Origin: JAHBXC01 sp964350875
Lineage (GTDB): Bacteria; Planctomycetota; Phycisphaerae; Phycisphaerales; UBA1924
DNA length: 64,000 nt
Direction: 5' to 3'
Assembly: GCA_964350875.1 (NCBI GenBank)
Contig: CAYGLT010000003.1
Location: forward strand, 6,926-70,925
The notes under the pieces are model-generated. The model was not told where the DNA came from and did no database searches. It saw nothing but the letters and a program-made list of their open reading frames with translations. The translations under genes and the position numbers were made by a program. Positions 26,625 through 34,860 of the stretch are shown here, in pieces (positions within the stretch are counted from its first letter, which is position 1; each line of letters begins with the position of its first letter).

Positions 26625-27338
26625 ATGGCCGCCCCAACACCCTCCAAGCCCTCCGACCTCGATGTCCGCGTGATCTCCATCGGCACGCTCGACCTCAACC
26701 CCTTCTGGAGCGAACGCGTCCCCACGCGCACAGGCCACGCCACCACGACCCTCATCCGCTCGGGCGGGCGCACGATTCTGGTTGATCCCGGGCTCCCGGC
26801 CCCCGCGCTCGCGGCTCGCCTCAATGAGCGTTCGGGCCTCACGCCCGACAAGATCACGCATGTCTTTCTGACCTCCTTCCACCCCCACGCACGCCGCGCT
26901 CTCGCCGCGTTCCCCGAAGCGACCTGGTGGATCAGCGAGACCGAGCGCGAGACCGTGGGCGTGCCGCTCGCCACCGCGCTGCGCGACGCGATGGAAGCCA
27001 ACGACGACGAGACCGCCGACACCCTCCACAAGGATGTCGCGCTGCTCCAGCGTTGCGCGCCCGCGCCCGACGAGATCGCCGAGCGAGTCTCGCTCTTCCC
27101 CTTGCCCGGCGTCACCCCGGGCATGACCGGGCTCATCGTCGCCGACGCGCAGCACACGCTCGTCGTCACGGGCGACGCCGTGCCCACCATCGAGCACCTC
27201 ACGCAGGGTCAGGCGCCGCGTCAGGCGGGCGATCTCGAACAGGCCCGCGCGAGTCTCCTCGAAGCGGTCGAGATCGCCGACCTGCTCATCCTCGGCCGCG
27301 ACAACCTCGTCGTGAACCCCGTGAAACGCCCGTTCTGA
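26625..27338 (+). CDS. Metallo-beta-lactamase-fold protein with degenerate metal site
   Basis: A 237-residue cytoplasmic protein. The metallo-beta-lactamase fold is visible in the order TTTLIRSGGRTILVDPGLP, DKITHVFLTSFHPHARRAL, TPGMTGLIVADAQHTLVVTGDAVPT and IEHLTQGQ. The metal motif normally reads HxHxDH; here it is FHPHARR, keeping two His but with Ala-Arg in place of Asp-His. Metal binding is therefore doubtful. A late Asp in VTGDAVP is kept. Probably leaderless (see -10 at 26612). A secreted-protein gene follows after 32 bp with its own predicted promoter. Confidence 0.65.
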   Translation: MAAPTPSKPSDLDVRVISIGTLDLNPFWSERVPTRTGHATTTLIRSGGRTILVDPGLPAPALAARLNERSGLTPDKITHVFLTSFHPHARRALAAFPEATWWISETERETVGVPLATALRDAMEANDDETADTLHKDVALLQRCAPAPDEIAERVSLFPLPGVTPGMTGLIVADAQHTLVVTGDAVPTIEHLTQGQAPRQAGDLEQARASLLEAVEIADLLILGRDNLVVNPVKRPF

Positions 27339-27359
27339 ACCCGCAGGCGCCGGATCGAG

Positions 27360-27365
27360 TATCGT
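27360..27365 (+). promoter_or_regulatory. -10 box of a predicted leaderless promoter
   Basis: TATCGT followed by five bases (CGGGT) and ATG 27371. No Shine-Dalgarno. Confidence 0.45.
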
Positions 27366-27370
27366 CGGGT

Positions 27371-29356
27371 ATGCCTTCCCGCGCTCGCCGTCCGCTCTCC
27401 GCCGCCCTCGTCGCGCTCCTCGCAGGCGCCGCTGCCGCGCAGCAGGCGACGCCGCCCGCGCAGGCCGATCAACAAACGGGCATCGACCTCTCAAAACTCC
27501 CGCCCGCCATCGTGCTGGGCCTGCGCGTCGAGACCGTCCGGCGCAACATCGCCGCCGTCGATGAGGTCGTCATCGTCCCCTCGCGCGAGGCGTTCGTCGA
27601 CGCGCTCTCCCGCTGGACCGCCAACGCACGATTCCCGATCTTCCTCGACGACGGCACGCCCGAAGCGCGCGAGAACATCGCCCGCTTCGTGCGCGCGTAC
27701 CGCCCCTCGCGCGTCGTGCGCTGGGAAGGCGAGCGAACCATGTGGCCGCAAGCCATCGAGGCCCAGCGCACGCTGATGGCCGACGCCGTCGCGAACGCGT
27801 GGGGCGCCGAGTCCTACGAAGCGCTCCCGAACGCGTGGCGCGATCTGCGCTTCATCCCCCCGGGCGTCGTCGTGCTCTCCGAGTCCGACCCGCTTTGCCT
27901 TGGCGGGCTCGCCCTCGCCGCCGGTCGCGGCCAGATCCCCCTCTGGCTCACCCGCGAGAACGACGACGCGCTCCCCTCCGATTTCTCGGGCGAACTCTCC
28001 GAGCAGCAGGCCGCCGCGTTCCGGGCAACGCTCGAAGAACAACTCAGCGCGATCGGGCTCCCATGGAACTCGCTGGGCGACGCCATCGAAGCCATCACCA
28101 TCGCGATCACGATCCCCGGGCGCATCAACTCGCCCGCAGGCCAGCGCGACCGCACCAATCCGATCATCGCGCTGGGCGATTACATCGGCCGCGACGCCGC
28201 CGACGAGCGCTACGCGTGGACAGGTCTCCTCGTGGGCAACGAGGAGCAGGCGATCTACACCGCGATGTGCTCGCTCTTCCTCCGCCCCGAACGCGCCTGG
28301 CTGTTCAACGGGTACAAGGCCAGCGGCGGGTTCGCGTCGTACGACATCAGCGCCGCACGCCAACCCCTCACCGACGCGGGCTTCGAGGTCATCACCGACG
28401 ACGCGCCGTTCTCGGGCGCCGACCACTGGCGCCGGCGCATCGTGAACGGCATCGACGCGGGCCTGATCCACATCAACAGCAGCGGGATGAGCCGCAAGTT
28501 CAACCTCAACCCGGGCACGGCCACCACCGCCGACATCCCCGTGCTCAACACGCCCGCCATCGTTCACTTCATCCACTCGTTCTCCGCCGAGGATGTCGGC
28601 AACCCGCGCACGCTCGCGCGGCGATTCATCGACAACGGCGCGTACGCCTACATCGGCTCGGTCGACGAGCCATTCCTCAACGCGTTCCACACGCCCGAAC
28701 AGTTCGTCCGCCGCACCCTCTCGCTCGCGCCCGTCGGCGCCGGCGCACGCTACGACACCTCGCCCGCGTGGAAGATCAACATCTACGGCGACCCGCTCCT
28801 CACCGTCGGCCCACCCGCCGAGCGCGTTGAACCGGAAGAAGAACTCTCCGGCGCCATCAACCTCGACACGCAGATGCGCGAGGCGCTCCGCGCCCGCGAC
28901 TTCACCACCGCCGGGACCGACCTGCTCCTCCTCGGCCGCGACACCGATCTCGTCCGGCTCTTCAACGCCGTGCGAACCAACCCCGACGCGACCCTCTCGC
29001 CCGAATTCGCGGAGGTCGCGTTCTCCGCGCTCTTCCGCACGGGCGACCGCGACGGGATGCTCGAAGCCGCCGCGCTGATCCCCGCACGTCGGATGAACTT
29101 CTCGCCGATGCAGGACATGCTCTGGCAGGCGTTCGCCGGCACGCTGAATATCACTTCGCCCACGCCGCAGGTCGCCCAGGCCCTGCGCGACAACATCCGA
29201 GGGTGGAACCTGCTCGAAGACGCCGAGACCGCCGCGCAAGCCACCGCGACCGCCGAAGGCGACGCCATGGCCCGCGCCTTCCTCGAACGCGTCATCGAGA
29301 CCACCAAGAACGACCGAACCCGCGCGCGGCTCGCCTCGCTGCTCGCAAAGTATTGA
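27371..29356 (+). CDS. Secreted protein of unknown function, possibly caspase-fold derived
   Basis: A 661-residue protein with a signal peptide (RRPLSAALVALLAGAAAAQQ). I do not recognise it with confidence. The region at about residues 240-480 follows the order of gingipain-type (C25) caspase folds. There is an opening loop NPIIALGDYIG, then GLIHINSSGMS where a catalytic His-Gly would sit, then LNTPAIVHFIHSFSAEDV where the Cys segment would sit. It continues with DNGAYAYIGSVDEP and ends at KINIYGDPLLTVG, a typical C25 end. Neither catalytic His nor Cys is evident, so if related it is inactive. The remaining C-terminal part is helical. Predicted leaderless. Confidence 0.4.
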   Translation: MPSRARRPLSAALVALLAGAAAAQQATPPAQADQQTGIDLSKLPPAIVLGLRVETVRRNIAAVDEVVIVPSREAFVDALSRWTANARFPIFLDDGTPEARENIARFVRAYRPSRVVRWEGERTMWPQAIEAQRTLMADAVANAWGAESYEALPNAWRDLRFIPPGVVVLSESDPLCLGGLALAAGRGQIPLWLTRENDDALPSDFSGELSEQQAAAFRATLEEQLSAIGLPWNSLGDAIEAITIAITIPGRINSPAGQRDRTNPIIALGDYIGRDAADERYAWTGLLVGNEEQAIYTAMCSLFLRPERAWLFNGYKASGGFASYDISAARQPLTDAGFEVITDDAPFSGADHWRRRIVNGIDAGLIHINSSGMSRKFNLNPGTATTADIPVLNTPAIVHFIHSFSAEDVGNPRTLARRFIDNGAYAYIGSVDEPFLNAFHTPEQFVRRTLSLAPVGAGARYDTSPAWKINIYGDPLLTVGPPAERVEPEEELSGAINLDTQMREALRARDFTTAGTDLLLLGRDTDLVRLFNAVRTNPDATLSPEFAEVAFSALFRTGDRDGMLEAAALIPARRMNFSPMQDMLWQAFAGTLNITSPTPQVAQALRDNIRGWNLLEDAETAAQATATAEGDAMARAFLERVIETTKNDRTRARLASLLAKY

Positions 29357-29365
29357 ACGAAGCCC

Positions 29366-29926
29366 TCAGTCCTCGTCGGCGCGGAGTTTCGTCAGCGCCT
29401 GCGCGCCCTGCGACTTCTTCGTACGCAGACGATCAATCACCAGCGGCGGGACCATCGTCGCCAGCACGCTCAGGTCGCTCCCCATCGCGGTGATCTGCTT
29501 GATCAGACTGCTGCTCGTGTACGCGAAACTCTGCCCGGCGACGATGAAGCACGACTCGAGCCCCGCGACCTCGCGGTTCGTCACCGCCTGCTGGACCTCG
29601 TTCTGCAGGTCCGAGAGATTCCGGATGCCGCGCAAAATCACCGTCGCGCCCGCCTCGCGCGCCGCATCGACGGTCAGCCCCTGGAAACTCCGCACCTCGA
29701 CCGGCGCGTAATCCGGCTCGCGCTGCATCACCGCGCTCACGAGTTTCTGGGCCATCTCCACCCGTTCCTCGGGGTCGAAGAGACTGTCCTTCCCGGGATT
29801 CCGGCCCACGGCCACGATCACCCGGTCAAAGAGTTTCCGCCCACGCTCGATCACATCGAGGTGCCCGTAGGTGATCGGGTCGAAGGACCCGGGATAGATC
29901 GCGACATGCTCTCTCTGGGGTGGCAT
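29366..29926 (-). CDS. coaD: Phosphopantetheine adenylyltransferase
   Basis: Fourth step of coenzyme A synthesis: 4'-phosphopantetheine plus ATP gives dephospho-CoA. The 186-residue protein has the nucleotidyltransferase motif YPGSFDPITYGHLDVI (residues 11-26), VAVGRNPGKDSLFDPEERVEM, ILRGIRNLSDLQNE and the C-terminal YTSSSLIKQI, which corresponds to the ISST-type motif. It is slightly longer than usual (about 160) because of the C-terminal KSQGAQALTKLRADED tail. The ATG is 6 nt downstream of a TACGAT box and lacks a Shine-Dalgarno. The region beyond the -10 box is lost in the assembly gap. Confidence 0.93.
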   Translation of the reverse strand: MPPQREHVAIYPGSFDPITYGHLDVIERGRKLFDRVIVAVGRNPGKDSLFDPEERVEMAQKLVSAVMQREPDYAPVEVRSFQGLTVDAAREAGATVILRGIRNLSDLQNEVQQAVTNREVAGLESCFIVAGQSFAYTSSSLIKQITAMGSDLSVLATMVPPLVIDRLRTKKSQGAQALTKLRADED

Positions 29927-29932
29927 GCGGGC

Positions 29933-29938
29933 ATCGTA
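29933..29938 (-). promoter_or_regulatory. -10 box of a predicted leaderless coaD promoter
   Basis: On the minus strand TACGAT, six bases (GCCCGC), then ATG 29926. The box touches the assembly gap, so nothing further upstream can be read. Confidence 0.45.
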
Positions 29939-30038
29939 NNNNNNNNNNNNNNNNNNNNNNNNNNNNNNNNNNNNNNNNNNNNNNNNNNNNNNNNNNNNNN
30001 NNNNNNNNNNNNNNNNNNNNNNNNNNNNNNNNNNNNNN
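29939..30038. other. Assembly gap (100 N)
   Basis: Exactly 100 Ns, a conventional placeholder of unknown true size. The flanks are not similar to each other, so real sequence between coaD and the AhpD-like gene is missing. Confidence 0.99.
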
Positions 30039-30039
30039 C

Positions 30040-30573
30040 TTACACCTTCTCCACCGCCGGGAAATCGCTCACCGAGCGGTTCACATTGTTGAAGGTGTTG
30101 GTCAGGTTCGCGAGCGCGACCAGCCCCACCACCTCAACCACCGCCTGATCGTCGAAGCCGGCCGACTTGAACGCGTCGAGTTGCGCGTCGGTGACATGGC
30201 CGCGCGTGTCCACCAGCGCGCGCGTGAACTTCGCGAGCGCGTCCATCCGCGCGTCGTCGGCGACCTGCCCCTTGCGCGCGCCGACCGTCTGCGCGTCGGT
30301 CATGCCGTGGCTCTTGCCGATGGCCGTGTGCGCCGCCTGGCAATACTCGCACCCCGCCGCGTTCGACGCCGCCAGTTGCACCGCCTCGACCTCGGCCATG
30401 CTCAGCGAGATCCCGTTCAGCGACTGGTTCATCTGCAGGTACATCGCCAGCACATGCGGCGAGTTCGCCATCCCCTTGAACACATTGAAGTGCTTGCCCT
30501 TCAGCGGGCCGTCGAAGATCTCTTTCGCTTTCCCCGAGGTACTCGCGGGATCGACTTCGTTCAAACGGGGCAT
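30040..30573 (-). CDS. AhpD-like carboxymuconolactone decarboxylase-family protein
   Basis: A 177-residue protein of the CMD/AhpD fold, small helical proteins that often act as peroxidase-linked disulfide reductants. The signature is NAAGCEYCQAAHTAIGKSHGM (about residues 70-90), with the CxxC and His of the family. The hydrophobic C-terminal helix (EVVGLVALANLTNTFNNVN) is also typical. ATG 30573 is supported by CAGGAGA at 7 nt. The longer reading frame upstream runs through the ATTGCCC repeat and is rejected. The stop lies two bases from the assembly gap. Confidence 0.8.
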   Translation of the reverse strand: MPRLNEVDPASTSGKAKEIFDGPLKGKHFNVFKGMANSPHVLAMYLQMNQSLNGISLSMAEVEAVQLAASNAAGCEYCQAAHTAIGKSHGMTDAQTVGARKGQVADDARMDALAKFTRALVDTRGHVTDAQLDAFKSAGFDDQAVVEVVGLVALANLTNTFNNVNRSVSDFPAVEKV

Positions 30574-30911
30574 CGGCGGTCTCCTGGGTTCGGGATTGAT
30601 GGACAGTCCATTCTCCCCGCCTCGTCCGGACGAGTCACACATCGCCCCAATCTCGACTGCTGCCCGCTGCCTATTGCCCTTGCCCCCATTGCCCATTGCC
30701 CATTGCCCATTGCCCATTGCCCACAGCGTCTTCACCGTTTCTCCACACGAACTTCACACCTTCTTCGTGCCCCATCGCTCGATTCCGCCGAGGGTTGAGT
30801 GTGTAGTAGTCAGCGGCCGCGAATGGACGCGCGGCGAGTTCAGCAAAGCCCCGCGCGAGGGGCCGACCGCCCCACGGACCACCCCCTCGCACGGCTCGGA
30901 GAGCCGTCACC
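30574..30911. other. Divergent intergenic region with a heptamer repeat
   Basis: 338 bp between the AhpD-like gene (minus) and the PHP-glycosyltransferase gene (plus). It holds the tandem heptamer at 30687-30721. No gene is supported. The start of the downstream gene, ATG 30912, has only a weak GGAGAG stretch about 10 nt upstream. Confidence 0.5.
30687..30721. repeat. Tandem heptamer repeat (CATTGCC)5
   Basis: Five perfect head-to-tail CATTGCC units, with degenerate relatives just before (CTATTGCCCTTGCCC, 30671-30685). Similar GGCAATG heptamers occur as short tandem repeats in other bacteria. Copy number probably varies by slippage. Confidence 0.85.
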
Positions 30912-33618
30912 ATGACGCACTTTGCACCGACCGAAACAGGCCGCCTCCCCCGCGTTCCCCAGCGCAAACGCCCCGCGCCCTCGCCCGTCGCCGACGAAGC
31001 GGTCGACCTCGCAGGGCTCACGCGCATGGACATGCATGTCCACTCGACCGCCTCCGCCGGTCCCGTCATCCACGCCGCATCCTGGGTCGACGCGCCGGAG
31101 TGCTACTCCGAACCCGAAGAGGTCTACATGCAGGCGATCACGCGCGGCATGGACCTCGTCACCATCACCGACCACGACACCATCCGCGGCGCGCTCTCCC
31201 TCGTCGAGCGCGGCTTCCCCCATGTGCTCATCGGGCAGGAAGTCACCGTCCGCTTCCCCACCGACCGCGTGAAACTCCATGTCCTCGTCTACGGGCTCAC
31301 CCCCGAACTCGACGCCGAGATCACCTCGTTCGGGCTCCGCGATGATGTGTACAAGTTCGCCGACTGGCTCTCCGATCGCGACCTCCCCCACTCGCTCGCG
31401 CACCCGCTCCACGCCCAGTCGCGCGGGTACACCGTCGAACACCTCGAGCAGTGCGTGCTCCTCTTCAAGAGCGTCGAACTCATCAACGGCGCGCACGGCG
31501 GCCCGCGACGCGACGCCATGGAGCGCTACCTCCGCACGCTCACACCCAAGCGCATCGACGAACTCAGCGCCAAGCACTCCGTGCGCCCACGCTACCCCAG
31601 AGCGTGGCGGAAGACCGTCACCGCCGGCTCCGACGACCACGGCCTGCTCAATGTCGGCAAGGCCTGGACCGGCGTGCGCTGCCCAACCGGCCTGAAGATT
31701 CGCGAGCCCCTCGACTTCGTTGAACGCGTGATGAGCGGCGACGCGATTGTCGGCGGCGAACTCGGCGGCGCGGAAGTCCTCGCCCACCAGATCACCGCCG
31801 TCGGGCTCAACCACTACGGCAAGACGATGCACTCCATGCTCTCCACCAAAGGAAAGTATGTCGCGTCGAAGATGGTCCGCTTCGGCGGCGTGTCGATCCC
31901 CTCGCCCAGCAAGGTCCGCCTCGCGGCCCATGTCGCGAAGAAGACCATCGCCGCGAAGATCACGGGCAAGAAGACCCGACCCGACCCGCTGCTCATCGCG
32001 CTCCGCGCCACGCTCGAGCCGATGCTCGCGAAGTACCCCGACATCGCCAAGCGGCTCACCGATGTCCGCGACCTGCCGCGCGGCGCCCACGACGGTCCCC
32101 CGCTCGCGTCGCACGACCGCATGGCGGAATTCTTCTCCGACCTTTCCCAGACACTCGCCGACGCCATGCTCACCGGCGCGCTCGGGAGTCTCGCGAAGAA
32201 GGACGCCTCGGGAACGGTGCGCAACATCGTCGGCTACCTTCTCTCGTCGGTCGCGCAGGCCCCGTACCTCATCGCCATGTTCAGCGAGCACAAGGAACGC
32301 GACCTCCTCTCACGGGTCGAGCACGAAATCGCCAGCCACGGACAGGGCGAGCACCCCATGCACAAACAGCCACGCGTCGTGATGTTCACCGACACCCTCG
32401 CCGATGTGAACGGCGTGTCGCGCTTCATCCAGAATGTCGCCGACCAGTCGCGGCTCCGCGGCCGGGAGATGACCGTCCTCACCTCCACGCGCATGGCGAT
32501 GGACGAGCGCCCCAATGTCGTGAACTTCGCGCCGGTCTTCTCAAGGCCTATGCCGCGCTACGAGAACCTCGACTTCGCGCTCCCCCCGTTGCTCCCGGTC
32601 CTGCGCTACATCCAGGAATTCAAGCCGGATGTCATCAATGTCGCGACGCCCGGGCCCATCGGCACGCTCGGCCTGCTCTGCGCCGCGATCTTCCGGTGCC
32701 CCGTCGTCGGCGTCTACCACACCGACTTCCCCGCGTACATCGACCGGCTCTTCGAGGACGAGACCTACACCTGGATCTCCGAGAAGTTCATGAAGGGCTT
32801 CTACACGCCCTACAAGACGATCCTCACCCGCTCGCGCGACTACATGACCTCGCTCGACAAACTCGGCTTCGCGGGCGACAAGGTCAAGCCCCTCCTCCCG
32901 GGCATGGACACCGACGCGTTCCACAGCAATTTCCGCGACACCTCGGTCTGGGAACCCCTCGGGCTCCGCAAGGAATCGCGCAAGGTCGTCTACTGCGGCC
33001 GGGTGAGCGTCGAGAAGAACCTCCCCATGCTCGAGCGCGTGTGGGCGAAGGTGAAGCCGAAACTCGTTGAGAAGAACATCGACGCCGAACTCGTGCTCAT
33101 CGGCGACGGGCCGTACCGCAAGGGGATGCAGGAGCGCCTCGCAAGCAAGCAGGCGAGCGCCACCGGCCGCGCACACTTCCTCGGCTTCCGCCACGGCGAG
33201 GAACTCTCGCGCCTGTACGCGTCGTCCGACCTCTTCGTCTTCCCGAGCATCACCGACACGCTCGGCCAAGTCGTCATGGAAGCGCAGGCGTCGGGCCTCC
33301 CGGTTGTTGTCACCGACAAGGGCGGCCCCAAGGAGATGGTCGACCACGCCCTCACCGGGCTCGTGATCCCCGACGAGCAGGAGGACCGCTGGGCCGAGGC
33401 GATCGTCGAATTGCTCGAAGACGACGAACGCCGCGAGCGCATGGGCCGCGCCGCGCACAACCGGATGCAACGCTACAACATCGCCGCGTCGTTCGACCAC
33501 TTCTGGCAGGTGCATGTGGACGCGCACCACGCGAAACTCCGCGCGCTGGGCGTGTCGACGCAGGAAGACACTCACCGCAGAGACCGCAGAGAGCACGGAG
33601 AAGAGCATGTCGTGATGG
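30912..33618 (+). CDS. PHP phosphoesterase-glycosyltransferase fusion (3' end in gap)
   Basis: Two domains in one protein of about 900 residues. The N-terminal PHP metal-dependent phosphoesterase domain (about 38-275) has MDMHVHSTASAG (His42, His44), TITDHDTIRGAL, LIGQEVTV, LAHPLHAQSRGY and TAGSDDHGLLN, so the metal ligands look complete. A linker with helical content follows. The C-terminal GT4-type glycosyltransferase (about 485-880) has MFTDTLADVNGVSRFIQN, GVYHTDFPAYIDRL, VVYCGRVSVEKNLPMLERVW and EAQASGLPVVVTDKGGPKEMV. The reading frame runs into the second gap. If the duplicated flanks are merged, the protein ends HVVMG and stops at 33776-33778. Likely a cell-envelope or storage glycoside enzyme; the substrate is unknown. 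Confidence 0.82.
33564..33618. repeat. Left copy of a 55-bp exact repeat flanking the second gap
   Basis: Identical over 55 bp to 33719-33773. It contains CACCGCAGAGACCGCAGAGA, a motif resembling a dispersed repeat met in many bacterial genomes. This copy is the 3' end of the glycosyltransferase reading frame. Confidence 0.9.
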
Positions 33619-33718
33619 NNNNNNNNNNNNNNNNNNNNNNNNNNNNNNNNNNNNNNNNNNNNNNNNNNNNNNNNNNNNNNNNNNNNNNNNNNNNNNNNNN
33701 NNNNNNNNNNNNNNNNNN
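33619..33718. other. Assembly gap (100 N), probably artificial
   Basis: Exactly 100 Ns, bounded on both sides by the same 55 bases. This is what contig ends sharing one k-mer look like, so the true sequence may be continuous with a single copy. Confidence 0.95.
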
Positions 33719-33773
33719 GAAGACACTCACCGCAGAGACCGCAGAGAGCACGGAGAAGAGCATGTCGTGATGG
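33719..33773. repeat. Right copy of the 55-bp exact repeat
   Basis: Identical to 33564-33618. It continues into GGGTAA, which supplies an in-frame stop for the glycosyltransferase if the copies are merged. Confidence 0.9.
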
Positions 33774-33860
33774 GGTAATTCTGCCTCCCCTCCTATCGAA
33801 CGACCCCCGGGGGAGTGAGATGGGAGGGGTAAGGGGGAGGGCTACCCCTACTTTCTTTCT

Positions 33861-34292
33861 CTACTTCGCCTCGTCGCGCCAGGGCGTGTAGGACATATCA
33901 ACATCCAACCACTCCGCACGGAGCGCGTGAAGCGTAGAGATGTGTTGCCGGGTGAGAAGCATGCTCGCCGTCCTCTCTCCGCCGTACACCGCAACGCCAA
34001 CATGAATCCGCTGATTGCGTTGTACTGCAAGTTCGCCCGCTTGCCTTGTATCACACCGCAAGTGGGCAAACAACGCATCGATCGCATCGTTGATCACCGC
34101 GGTGTGGATACGAACCGTGATCGACGCCCCATCCTTCTTTTCTGCTCGCTTGTACTGCGGCGCCATCGGCTGACCCTGCTTCCAGCGTCGATCGGGAGTG
34201 ACACCAAACATCCCCTCAAATGACTCATCCGCTTGTGAACCATCCAACCGCAGATAAGCGACGACTTCCGGGAGTTCAGGATCAGCCATCAT
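33861..34292 (-). CDS. DUF4279-like protein
   Basis: A 143-residue protein. The pattern fits DUF4279: an opening strand VVAYLRLDGS, then FEGMFGVTPDRRWKQGQPM (the family's G-x-x-P-x-x-x-W-x-x-G-D element), a middle helix (IDALFAHLRCDTRQ) and a later IHVGVAVYGGER strand followed by LTRQHISTLHALRAEWLDVDMSY. The function of DUF4279 is unknown, although some members are annotated as immunity proteins. The start overlaps the 3' end of tadA by about 10 bp and AAGGGGCG lies just upstream, so it is translationally coupled to tadA and tatC. Confidence 0.6.
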   Translation of the reverse strand: MMADPELPEVVAYLRLDGSQADESFEGMFGVTPDRRWKQGQPMAPQYKRAEKKDGASITVRIHTAVINDAIDALFAHLRCDTRQAGELAVQRNQRIHVGVAVYGGERTASMLLTRQHISTLHALRAEWLDVDMSYTPWRDEAK

Positions 34293-34860
34293 TCGCCCCT
34301 TTCTTCGCCTTCCGCGCCTCGCGCCTCTGCCGGAAGAACACCCTCAGCAATTCTCCCGCCTCATCAGCGCACACGCCACCGATCGGCGCGATGCGGTGGT
34401 TCAGCCGGGGGTCCGAACAGATCTCATAGAGCGTCGTGACAGCGCCCGCCTTCGGGTCGGTCGCGCCGAAGACCAGCCGCCCGACGCGCGCGTTGACGAT
34501 CGCGCCGGCGCACATCGGGCAGGGTTCGAGCGTCACGACGAGCGTGCAATCGTTGAGGCGCCAGTCGCCGCGCTTCATGGCCGCGTCGCGGATCGCCACC
34601 AGTTCGGCGTGACCCGTCGGGTCGCCGTTCTTCTCGCGGAGGTTGTGCGCCTCGCTCAGCACGGCGCCGCTCGCCGTCTCGTACACCACGGCGCCGATGG
34701 GCGCCTCGCCCAGCGCGGCGGCGCGGCGCGCGAGGTCCAGCGCGCGGCGCATCATGCGCACATCAAGATCCGTTTCGGGCCCTTTCGGGGGCGTCGGCTC
34801 GCGGAGGATCCCCCACCCGCGCAGGGTGCGCACGATGAGGCCCGGCTCGCGGCCGCTCAC
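34282..34860 (-). CDS. tadA: tRNA adenosine-34 deaminase TadA
   Basis: Deaminates adenosine to inosine at the wobble position of tRNA-Arg(ACG). The 192-residue product has the zinc-dependent deaminase motifs: AEL in GHAELVAIRDAA (His and catalytic Glu) and PCPMCAGAI (two zinc cysteines). The rest follows family form (MRRALDLARRAAALGEAPIGAVV, RLVFGATDPKAGAV). Start GTG 34860 overlaps the tatC stop (GTGA). This gives about 35 residues before the core, so an internal ATG near residue 35 (MMRRAL) is also possible. The frame extends further upstream inside tatC but without coding character. Confidence 0.9.
   Translation of the reverse strand: MSGREPGLIVRTLRGWGILREPTPPKGPETDLDVRMMRRALDLARRAAALGEAPIGAVVYETASGAVLSEAHNLREKNGDPTGHAELVAIRDAAMKRGDWRLNDCTLVVTLEPCPMCAGAIVNARVGRLVFGATDPKAGAVTTLYEICSDPRLNHRIAPIGGVCADEAGELLRVFFRQRREARKAKKGANDG

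Noticed and set aside
29939..30038. Duplicate flanks around the first gap, as at the second
   Set aside because: The two flanks were compared and share no similarity, so this gap probably hides real sequence.
30687..30721. CRISPR-like array
   Set aside because: Units are only 7 bp and adjoin without spacers, so it is a simple tandem repeat.
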